Of a DNA stretch of 64,000 nucleotides, positions 57,130-64,000 are shown piece after piece. The first letter of the stretch is position 1. Each line of letters starts with the position of its first letter. The translations under genes and the position numbers were made by a program. Source of the stretch: Cyanidium caldarium (Eukaryota; Rhodophyta; Bangiophyceae; Cyanidiales; Cyanidiaceae); assembly GCA_026184775.1 (NCBI GenBank), contig JANCYW010000012.1, positions 124,001-188,000 on the forward strand, in the 5' to 3' direction. The notes under the pieces were generated by a model that had not been told where the DNA came from, ran no database searches, and worked only from the letters and a program-made list of their open reading frames with translations.

Positions 57130-58074
57130 ATGGATGACCCAACCCGTCCCGCTGCAAATCCGTCGCCGTCTGACGCGCACGCCCAACCGCAAGCCTCCCT
57201 ATCGCTCACTCGCGCCCCGACAAGCTCGTCGCGACACCTCCACGACCGGTGGCGCGCGGCAACGGGCCCACCGAACTCGTGCGTTTACACGGTACGCTGC
57301 GAGGCGCTGCGCAGTGTGCTTATCGTCATCAATCGGCCGCGGGTGCTCAACGCGCTGAACGACGCCGCCTACACCGAGCTGTCGGAGGCGCTGGAGGCGG
57401 CCGCGCGCGACGAGCACTTGTTGTGTGCCATCCTGGCGGGCGCACCTGAATCGCGCTATTTTTGTGCAGGCCAAGATGTGAACGAGGTGCACTCTGCGCT
57501 TCTGTTCCCGCTGGACAAGTTGCTACGGCGACCGGTGGTGCGGTTTATGCGCGCGGCCATCGACTTTCCCAAACCGCTGCTTGCGGCAGTGCACGGGCCG
57601 GCGGTGGGCATCGGCTTCACCATGCTGCTGCATTGCGACGCAGTGTATGCGCGAGCGCAGGCGCACTTTCGCCTGCCGTTTTTGGATATGGGCGTCGTGC
57701 CGGAGTTTTGCTCCAGCATCTATTTGGAGGCGGCGCTCGGCGGTCACCGCACGCTGGCCACGGAGATGTTGCTGATGCAACGACGAGTGACCGCCGAGCA
57801 ACTAGCAGCTGCCGGCCACCTGTTCCGCCGCGATACTCTGTTCGACACGCACGACGCTCTGTGGAGCGCGGTGGAGGAGGGCGTCGCCCGAATGGCGTCA
57901 GTGCCGTTTGCCGAGCGCGCCCTGCCCATGTACAAGGACCTGATGAGCGGTGCGGCGGACGGGCGCCGTCGCAAGCATGAAGTGCTAGAAGCGGAACTGC
58001 AGCGCATTGCCGAACGCGCCGCCAATGGCGATGTGGACCGAGCGCCGTCCCGCCTCCGCGCGCGCCTGACGTGA
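57130..58074 (+). CDS. Enoyl-CoA isomerase/hydratase (crotonase family, ECI-like)
   Basis: Protein of 314 residues of the crotonase superfamily, acting in breakdown of unsaturated fatty acids. Oxyanion-hole segments are RYFCAGQDVNEVHS and AAVHGPAVGIGFTMLLHCDA; the single catalytic Glu sits in FLDMGVVPEFCSSIYLEAAL. A Glu in a PExCSS context is the hallmark of delta3,delta2-enoyl-CoA isomerases, while hydratases also have a Glu earlier. The first 45 residues are disordered. The C-terminus is ARLT, not a clear PTS1 signal, so peroxisomal or mitochondrial location is open. The start is an ATG overlapping a tga. Confidence 0.85.
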   Translation: MDDPTRPAANPSPSDAHAQPQASLSLTRAPTSSSRHLHDRWRAATGPPNSCVYTVRCEALRSVLIVINRPRVLNALNDAAYTELSEALEAAARDEHLLCAILAGAPESRYFCAGQDVNEVHSALLFPLDKLLRRPVVRFMRAAIDFPKPLLAAVHGPAVGIGFTMLLHCDAVYARAQAHFRLPFLDMGVVPEFCSSIYLEAALGGHRTLATEMLLMQRRVTAEQLAAAGHLFRRDTLFDTHDALWSAVEEGVARMASVPFAERALPMYKDLMSGAADGRRRKHEVLEAELQRIAERAANGDVDRAPSRLRARLT

Positions 58075-58455
58075 GGAGAGTATTTGAGCGTGGGACGGGC
58101 GGCGAACAAGAGTGCGCCCGTGAATCCCCCGTGTGTAAAGAGCAGACAGTTGCTGCCGCTTTGCCTGGAATATATGAATTGCTTTTCTCAACCTCGACTT
58201 GCACAGAGCCTGTTGGCCGTGCGCATGCGGATTGCTCCGTCGAATTGCCCGACGCGCTCAGAGCCTCTCGCCGCTCTGCGACTTCGGCGGACGTTCCCGC
58301 GGCGCCGGAGTTCTCTCGGCTGTGCGGGAGAACTTTCAATCTTGCCTTTGCGGAGCTGGGAGGTCGTGTGGAGATCTTGCAAGCGTGATAGGCATCTGGC
58401 CGGCCGCGGGCTCTGAGAGAACACTCTGCTGGTGTCGGAGCCAGTCTGTTTTGTC
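58075..58455. other. Spacer before the RRM gene
   Basis: Spacer of 381 bp between two plus-strand genes. Short ORFs are present without recognisable features. No RNA gene or repeat seen. Confidence 0.45.
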
Positions 58456-59703
58456 ATGGCAAGCGACCAGGAGGATCTCCGTGCGGCGGAGCACGAGTCC
58501 GAGGCGGATCCTCGCCCGGAAACGCCTTCCTCACCGGCAGAGGCAGCGGGACAAAGCGCTGCCGCACCTGAGGAGGCTCCTGCATCGTCCGGCTCGATGG
58601 GCACGAACGAGGATTTGGGCGGAGAGCTGCCGCCGCTGCTGGCCGCGCGACCGGACGCCGTGGGCGCCGAGGCGGCTGCGGAGGACGTCGACGCCCCCCA
58701 AGAAAGGAGCATTTCGGCGGAGAAGCGGCCGCGGTTGGACGGCGAGGACGATTTGCCGCTGCCGCCGCGAAAGCGTTACTTCACGCTGGACTCGGCCGCT
58801 GAGGACGACGAGACCCCGGCCGAAACGGCATCGGACCGACAGGCGTCATCGGAGGCGCCGGCTGGCAGCGCCGAGGCCACCACCGAAGTGCGCACCATTA
58901 TCATCAGTGGCATTCCGGGCAACTGCTACGATCGCGAAGTGTCCAACATGTTTCGCTTCGACTCGCGCAGCTACGACTACAAGGGCTGCACCCTGCACCG
59001 CATGCGCCGCGCCGGCGTGGTGGCTTTTGTGGCGTTCGGCACGCACGCCGACGCCGTGGCCGCCGTGGAACAGTATCACGGCGTGCAATTCGATCCGGAG
59101 ATGGCGGAGACCAAACTCAAAGTGGAGCTGGCGACGCCGGAGCGGTACCGCGAGGAGATGGCGCTCGAGGAGCGCTACGAATTGGAGGGACGGCCGCCGA
59201 CAGCGATGCCGCGCGGCAAAGCGGTGGCAACGACCCGCGGCGGGCGGTACGGAGCGCGCGGCGGCCCGGATGGCGGTGCTAACGTGGGCGTTAACGGCGC
59301 CGGCGGCACCGGCCTGTTGCGCAATATCGTGCAACCTTACGGCGGCGGACCGGTGCCCTACGGCTACGGCGGGCCGGCATCGGCAACGGGCGGCGGGCGC
59401 CCGGTTGACAAGTCCGGCGGCGGCGGCGGCGGTGATATCCCACCCGGCAGCACCCTGTACGTGGGCGGCCTGTCGCGCCGAGTCACCGAAGAGGAGGTGC
59501 TGGAGGTGTTCCAACCGTGTGCCGGCTTCCAAGCCGCACGCATCGCCCGCAACGTAGGCACGCAGCCGGTGGCGTTTGTCGATTTCGCCACCCCGGCACA
59601 CGCCAGCCAGGCCATGAACCAGATGCAGGGTCGGCGCCTGGCATCGTCCGACCCGCGCTTCGGTCTGCGCATCCAGTTCGCCCGGCAACAGATGCGAAGA
59701 TGA
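58456..59703 (+). CDS. Two-RRM RNA-binding protein (RBPMS/scw1-like)
   Basis: Protein of 415 residues. An acidic Ala/Glu-rich N-terminus of about 140 residues contains a nuclear-localisation-like PPRKRYF. RRM1 (about 148-230) has RNP2 TIIISGIP and an RNP1-like GVVAFVAFGTHADAV, then GVQFDPEMAETKLKVELATP, wording close to RBPMS/Couch potato and fungal scw1/Whi3. A glycine-rich linker (RGGRYGARGG, then GGGPVPYGYGG) suggests RGG-type RNA contacts. RRM2 (about 332-410) has TLYVGGLS and VAFVDFATPAHASQAMNQMQ. Such proteins regulate mRNA localisation or stability. The ATG at 58456 is the first in frame; upstream codons open with GTG. Confidence 0.87.
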   Translation: MASDQEDLRAAEHESEADPRPETPSSPAEAAGQSAAAPEEAPASSGSMGTNEDLGGELPPLLAARPDAVGAEAAAEDVDAPQERSISAEKRPRLDGEDDLPLPPRKRYFTLDSAAEDDETPAETASDRQASSEAPAGSAEATTEVRTIIISGIPGNCYDREVSNMFRFDSRSYDYKGCTLHRMRRAGVVAFVAFGTHADAVAAVEQYHGVQFDPEMAETKLKVELATPERYREEMALEERYELEGRPPTAMPRGKAVATTRGGRYGARGGPDGGANVGVNGAGGTGLLRNIVQPYGGGPVPYGYGGPASATGGGRPVDKSGGGGGGDIPPGSTLYVGGLSRRVTEEEVLEVFQPCAGFQAARIARNVGTQPVAFVDFATPAHASQAMNQMQGRRLASSDPRFGLRIQFARQQMRR

Positions 59704-60098
59704 GGATAAAAGAAAAAGAGGCAAAGTAGCTGATGTGGAAGCGGGCGAGTTTATACTTGGTCGAGCGATAAAGTAAAGCGAGAGCGCCTTGAGGTGGTGT
59801 TCCTCGAGTGGAGAACACAGATGTTGCAGTGTCCGCCGAGCATCGCGCCCTGCACGATTCAATCGCCGCAGTCGAAATGCTGACGGGCGGTCGTTCGCGG
59901 CAAAAAGGGGCAGTGCGGCAGCGGTCGTCCGGGTTGGTTGGGAGGCGTGTCGCGGGAAGGCGAGACGACGCTAGACAGAACGAGTGGAGACAGTGCACGG
60001 ACTCTGCAGTAAGGCGTCTGGTGGTGCCAGCAGTCCATCGACTCTTCTCTCGACGGTTGGGCGCTTTGAGCGTCAGCGTGGGGTGCACAGGTGATGGT
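59704..60098. other. Spacer before ERO1
   Basis: Spacer of 395 bp between two plus-strand genes. An A-rich patch follows the RRM gene stop (aaaagaaaaagaggcaaag), probably in its 3' UTR. The ERO1 frame is open upstream to an ATG at 59808, but that leader lacks the signal peptide and is not credited. Confidence 0.45.
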
Positions 60099-61685
60099 AT
60101 GGACTCGATGGCGGGTGCTAGGAGGGAGACGCGCCCGACACCAACGTTTCATCGAAAGTTACACCACAGCCGCGCTCTCTGCCGATGCGCGTGTGTACTG
60201 AATTTTCTGGTGTTCATCAGCGTTTGCGCCTCAGGTGTAGCGACCGCTCAATGCCGCCGCGTTTCCACTTCCAGCGAGCCGGCGATCGCCTCCTGCCATT
60301 CGCCGCGGCTGATGCGGTTGGGACTGCCGACAGGCGTGATGGATACCAATTGCTCCGTGGACACGCTCGATGAACACACCCTAGACCATAATGGGGCGTC
60401 ACTGGGTGACTTGTTGGGGCAGCTGGTGCAGCGCACCTATTTTCGCATCTTCAAGGTAGACCTGTCCAAGGCGTGTCCGTTCTGGGGCGGTCGCGCAGCA
60501 ACGTGTTCGCAACCGGACTGCTCGGTGCTGGTATGTGATCCGGGCGAGGTGCCTGAGACGTTCAAGTGTCCACCGCCCGCACTAGATACTTCTTCGGCGC
60601 TGGATGCGGCGTCGGCCGAGGCGCTCGGTCGACTGGAGCGGCCATCGCATCGCCACGCTCTGCCTCCCTTTCAGCCGTACTTGCTGGAGGATGGCGAGTC
60701 GTGGACCGCGCAAGACAACGACGCCACCTCCGAGTACGTGGATCTGCTGCGCAACCCCGAGGGCTACACCGGATACCAAGGACAACACGTTTGGGAGGCG
60801 ATATACCGCGAGAACTGCTTCAAGACGGCGCCATGCGATGCAGTCGCGGGACAGGCGGTGCCGATGGCGCTGCCGGACGGACGCCAGCGCGTCTGCAAGG
60901 AGGAACGGGTGTTCTATCGCATCATCAGCGGCTTGCACACCTCGATCACCATGCACATCGCACGGCAGTACCTCCTGTCCAATGGCAGTTGGGGTGCGAA
61001 TCCCGCGATCTACCAGCGGCGGGTGCGCGACCATCCGCAGCGCATCGAGAACCTGTACTTTGCGTATGCGCTGGCGTTGCGCGCTGCCAGCAAAGCGGCC
61101 GACATTCTCGTGCAGCGCACCGATTACCGCACCGGCGACGAGGCCGAGGACGCCGCCACCTCTCGCCTGCTGCAGCAGGTGTTCGACTCGCCGCTACTGA
61201 AACCGGGCTCCCAGCTGTGCCGACAGACGTTTGACGAGCGTGAGATGTTCCGCGAGTGCTGCGACAAGCGCCTGACGCAATTCCGGGCCCACTTTCGTAA
61301 CATCAGCGTGGTGATGGACTGCGTCGGCTGCGAAAAGTGCCGCCTGTGGGGCAAGTTGCAGTTTCTGGGAATGGGCACGGCGCTGAAGATTCTCTTCGCC
61401 GACGTGACCGAGTGCGGGCCGGCGCGCACGGCACCGCCGCCCCTGAACCGCAACGAGGTGGTGGCGCTGCTGAATGTGTTGCACAAGCTGGCCCAGTCGA
61501 TACGCGCTCTGCACGACCTGGAGGCGTTGTTGAGTGCGCAAGAGCACGCTCGTCGCCGCCAAATGGCCTGGCTGGCCGGCGTGCTGCTCACGGGCGTTCC
61601 GTTGTTGTGGAGGGCGTGGTGGGCGCAAGCGCGCCGCCGGCGTCGACACGCGGTGCCCGTCGAGAAATCCACCAAGTACAACTGA
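60099..61685 (+). CDS. ERO1: ERO1, ER thiol oxidase
   Basis: FAD enzyme of 528 residues that reoxidises protein disulfide isomerase in the ER. A signal-anchor-like segment (CVLNFLVFISVCASGVATA) follows a basic start. Core motifs: TYFRIFKVDLSKACPFWGGR, CSQPDCSVLVCDPGEVP, NPEGYTGYQGQHVWEAIYRE, FYRIISGLHTSITMHIARQY and the inner active site VMDCVGCEKCRLWGKLQFLG. The shuttle-Cys pair near the N-terminus is represented by NCSVDTLD. After the catalytic domain there is a hydrophobic WLAGVLLTGVPLLWRAWW and a basic tail, so it may be membrane-anchored at the C-terminus. The ATG at 60099 puts the signal segment near the N-terminus. Confidence 0.94.
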   Translation: MDSMAGARRETRPTPTFHRKLHHSRALCRCACVLNFLVFISVCASGVATAQCRRVSTSSEPAIASCHSPRLMRLGLPTGVMDTNCSVDTLDEHTLDHNGASLGDLLGQLVQRTYFRIFKVDLSKACPFWGGRAATCSQPDCSVLVCDPGEVPETFKCPPPALDTSSALDAASAEALGRLERPSHRHALPPFQPYLLEDGESWTAQDNDATSEYVDLLRNPEGYTGYQGQHVWEAIYRENCFKTAPCDAVAGQAVPMALPDGRQRVCKEERVFYRIISGLHTSITMHIARQYLLSNGSWGANPAIYQRRVRDHPQRIENLYFAYALALRAASKAADILVQRTDYRTGDEAEDAATSRLLQQVFDSPLLKPGSQLCRQTFDEREMFRECCDKRLTQFRAHFRNISVVMDCVGCEKCRLWGKLQFLGMGTALKILFADVTECGPARTAPPPLNRNEVVALLNVLHKLAQSIRALHDLEALLSAQEHARRRQMAWLAGVLLTGVPLLWRAWWAQARRRRRHAVPVEKSTKYN

Positions 61686-61807
61686 GCCAGGGTGAGAGGA
61701 GGCCGGGTTGCGTCCGCGCCTTTTCGTTCAACCTTCCAGTACATCCCTTTACGGATCCTCAACATCGCCTCTCTCGATGTGTACGTATTTTCCGCACCCA
61801 TATACTT

Positions 61808-64000
61808 CTACAAAGTCACGTAACGGAGCAGGTGGTGTCCCTCGTTGCGCCAGATACCGCGGGTGCCGCTCTGCACCACCACCACCGTGTCGCCTTTGCG
61901 CAGGAAATTCTCCGCCAGAATCTCCTCCACAAAACGCGCAAAGGTGGCCTCGAAGGTGCCCTGCATCTCCACAGTCACACACGCCACATTCCACAGCAGC
62001 GACAGTTTGGATTGCAAATCGGTCACGCTCGTGGCGGCCACGATGGGCACGCGCGACCGCAACGCCGAGAGGCGCTTGGGCATGTTGCCGGTCCGGGTGA
62101 ACACGATGATGGCCGCCGCGTCCAGACACTCCGCCAGGGAGACGGCAGCGCGCGCCATGGCCTCCACCACGCGTTCGGGGTCGCGGCAACAGGCAGCAAA
62201 CTCGACGTGCGGGTCGAGCCCCTGGTGGGCGCGCTCATCGGCGACCAGCTGTTCGTTCTGGCGTGTCACAATATGGCGCATGGTGGCGCAAGCCCGAATC
62301 GGGTACTTGCCCTTGGCGCTCTCGCCGCTGAGCATCACCGCATCGGCGCCCTGTTCCACGGCGTGCGCCACGTCGGAGGCCTCGGCACGCGTCGGGATCG
62401 GCTTCTCGATCATCGATTCGAGCATCTCGGTGGCGGTGATGCACACTTTGCCGGCGCCGCGGCACTGTCGCACCATAAACGACTGCACGATGGGCACCTC
62501 CTCCAGCGGCAGCTCGCTGCCCAAATCGCCACGTGCCACCATGACGCCGTCGCTGGCGTCGAGAATCTCCGGCAGATTCTTCACGCCCTTGACGCTCTCA
62601 ATTTTGCTGATGATCCAGGCGCGCGAGCCGAGTCGCTCCACAAACTGGCGCACGCGAAACACTGTCTCGGCGTCGTTCACAAACGACAGCGCAATGTAGT
62701 CGACATTCAATTCGGTGACGCCGAACTCGATATCTTTCCAGTCGGATTCGGTCACCGAGGGCAACGACACGGTCTTACCGCGCACGTTGAGGTGGCGGCG
62801 GGCGGTCATTTCGCCGCCATCCACCACCCGGCATACCAGGTCATGCGTCTGCTCGCGCTTGCTCTCCACTACAAACTCCAACAGACCACCATCCACCAGC
62901 ACCGGATCGCCCACATCCACATCTTTGAAGAAACCAGGATAACTAACGCCCAATACGGGCACCACCACCACCGCCGCCGTCGAGTCGCCGCCAGCGGCCG
63001 TCTCCCGTTCCGGCTCCGGCTGCGCGGTGAACGCCTCGTGCGTGCAGCGCAGTAAGATCCGGGTGCCTTGCGCCAACACGATCGCCTCATTCTGCAACGC
63101 CTCGTGCGCTGCATCCGCACTCACCATACCGCACTGCACCATCTGGTCAGCGAGCTGCTTGGCGCGAGTCATCTCGCCGCTGCGCACTTCGGCGCCCTTC
63201 GAGTCCAGCATTTTGGCGATCTTCACAAACAGCGCGCTCTTGGCGTCGGACTTGTGGTCGCCGGCCACGCCAATGCTGTTCAGCGAATCGCTGGAGCCGG
63301 AGAAGCTGGCGGCGCTGGAGCTGGGTGGCGGCCGCGACTCACCCTCTGCCCCGGTCGCCGCCCCCGCTTGCGATTCTTGCGATAACCACCGGCGCCGCGC
63401 CTTTTCGAAGCGTTCCTCGTTGAGGCGGTCCACAATGTCGGAGACGCGCTTGTGATAGTCGTGGGTGCCGTGACTAAAGTTCATGCGCACCACATCCATC
63501 CCCACATCTGCTAACGCCTTGATCTGCTCATAGGTGTCGGTGGCCGGACCGATGGTGCACACGATTTTGGTGCGCCGCAGCTGATTGCGGGTGACCCGCC
63601 GCTCGGGCGGTCTGCCGTCGTTACCACCACCCACTTGGGCCGCGGCCGCCTCCAACCCAGTGTCGGTGGTGCGGTTGGAAGGCGCTGCCGCAGACGCCGC
63701 CGGCTTCTCGGTGGCCATGGCCACGCCAGCCGTCGGAGAGGCCGAGGCACTGGCCGCCGCTTCACCGCCACCGCTCATCGACGTCCCGCCGGCCATATTT
63801 GTGCGAGAATTCGACGGTACAATAACAGAGCGCAGACGCCGTAGTAGCGGATCCGGATCTTTCGGATGGTTGGCGTACGTCTCGTACATTTCGGAGACGC
63901 GCAACGGCTGCTGGCGTTGGGCAGAAACGAAACCGACACCCGATGATCGACGGCGGTCAACGCGCGGTCGGGAGGGCGCAGAATCCGCGCGCGCGGTCGC
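61808..64000 (-). CDS. Pyruvate kinase, plastid type, 5' partial
   Basis: Glycolytic enzyme making pyruvate and ATP from PEP and ADP. The A domain starts with RRTKIVCTIGPATDTYEQIK and VVRMNFSHGTHDYH; later RRHLNVRGKTVSLPSVTESD, IISKIESVKGVKNL (catalytic Lys), MVARGDLGSELPLEEVP, PTRAEASDVAHAVEQGADAV, MLSGESAKGKYP and a C-domain with VFTRTGNMPKRLSALR. The wording around RRHLNVRGK is that of plastid enzymes. Between the first helix region and MLDSKGAEVRSGEM lies a low-complexity insertion of about 65 residues, and the B domain is also enlarged. The frame stays open to the window edge with GVGFVSAQRQQPLRVSEMYE, resembling a transit peptide, so the start probably lies outside; an internal ATG at 63889 is possible. 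730 residues are visible. Confidence 0.93.
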   Translation of the reverse strand, partial: ATARADSAPSRPRVDRRRSSGVGFVSAQRQQPLRVSEMYETYANHPKDPDPLLRRLRSVIVPSNSRTNMAGGTSMSGGGEAAASASASPTAGVAMATEKPAASAAAPSNRTTDTGLEAAAAQVGGGNDGRPPERRVTRNQLRRTKIVCTIGPATDTYEQIKALADVGMDVVRMNFSHGTHDYHKRVSDIVDRLNEERFEKARRRWLSQESQAGAATGAEGESRPPPSSSAASFSGSSDSLNSIGVAGDHKSDAKSALFVKIAKMLDSKGAEVRSGEMTRAKQLADQMVQCGMVSADAAHEALQNEAIVLAQGTRILLRCTHEAFTAQPEPERETAAGGDSTAAVVVVPVLGVSYPGFFKDVDVGDPVLVDGGLLEFVVESKREQTHDLVCRVVDGGEMTARRHLNVRGKTVSLPSVTESDWKDIEFGVTELNVDYIALSFVNDAETVFRVRQFVERLGSRAWIISKIESVKGVKNLPEILDASDGVMVARGDLGSELPLEEVPIVQSFMVRQCRGAGKVCITATEMLESMIEKPIPTRAEASDVAHAVEQGADAVMLSGESAKGKYPIRACATMRHIVTRQNEQLVADERAHQGLDPHVEFAACCRDPERVVEAMARAAVSLAECLDAAAIIVFTRTGNMPKRLSALRSRVPIVAATSVTDLQSKLSLLWNVACVTVEMQGTFEATFARFVEEILAENFLRKGDTVVVVQSGTRGIWRNEGHHLLRYVTL

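Noticed and set aside
58199-59557. 452-codon ORF in another frame over the RRM gene
   Set aside because: Arg/Ala/Cys-rich shadow; the RRM frame carries RNP motifs.

Overview
The window is dense nuclear DNA from a eukaryote with a plastid, most likely a unicellular red alga of the Cyanidiophyceae (Cyanidium/Cyanidioschyzon type); the lineage is inference. Seen directly: base composition is strongly GC-rich, about 40 protein genes and one tRNA gene fit in 64 kb on both strands, spacers are mostly 40-600 bp, and every recognised gene reads as one exon. Photosynthetic ancestry is supported by homologues of THF1/Psb29, HCF173 (an SDR fold interrupted by a CIA30 domain), a plastid-type pyruvate kinase, an RsmI methyltransferase and a CCT-domain regulator. 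Nuclear eukaryotic genes include eL29, UTP12, MSI1/RbAp48, ERO1, RAD17, ARL1 and a sterol isomerase. I saw no transposon, provirus or CRISPR array.

Layout. 0-11 kb: m-AAA protease (5' end outside the window), chalcone-isomerase-fold protein, RAD51D-like protein, SCP/Dullard-type phosphatase, organellar-type IleRS, ribosomal protein eL29 and a small membrane protein. 11-21 kb: UTP12, CCT-domain regulator, BRCT-like protein, SBP2-like L7Ae protein, THF1 and tRNA-Gly(UCC). 21-31 kb: CysRS, ARL1, an RSxS-repeat protein, a Cys-rich membrane protein, MSI1, RsmI and HCF173-like. 31-40 kb: three poorly characterised proteins, two of them convergent with coding ends that overlap by 23 bp, then an ammonium transporter, a UBAC2-like rhomboid pseudoprotease and an Hsp31/DJ-1 protein. 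40-52 kb: an RSNSLD-motif membrane protein, RAD17 with an altered P-loop, EBP, a Cys-containing protein, tyrosine aminotransferase, a MORN-like protein, a CDF zinc transporter and a TrmA/RlmD-type methyltransferase. 52-64 kb: a large protein with a tandem SGNAAP module, a 2 kb gene-poor gap with two doubtful small ORFs, enoyl-CoA isomerase, a two-RRM protein, ERO1 and plastid-type pyruvate kinase (5' end outside the window).

The genes do not form operons. Divergent pairs share short spacers and convergent pairs end within tens of bases. Several start codons were moved downstream to the first ATG, because the longest open frames begin at GTG or TTG. The main points for follow-up are the RAD17 Walker A Lys-to-Met change, the SBP2 homologue (implying selenoprotein synthesis), the tandem SGNAAP module, the large insertion in pyruvate kinase, an EBP without its usual first membrane span, and the gene-poor region at 55-57 kb.
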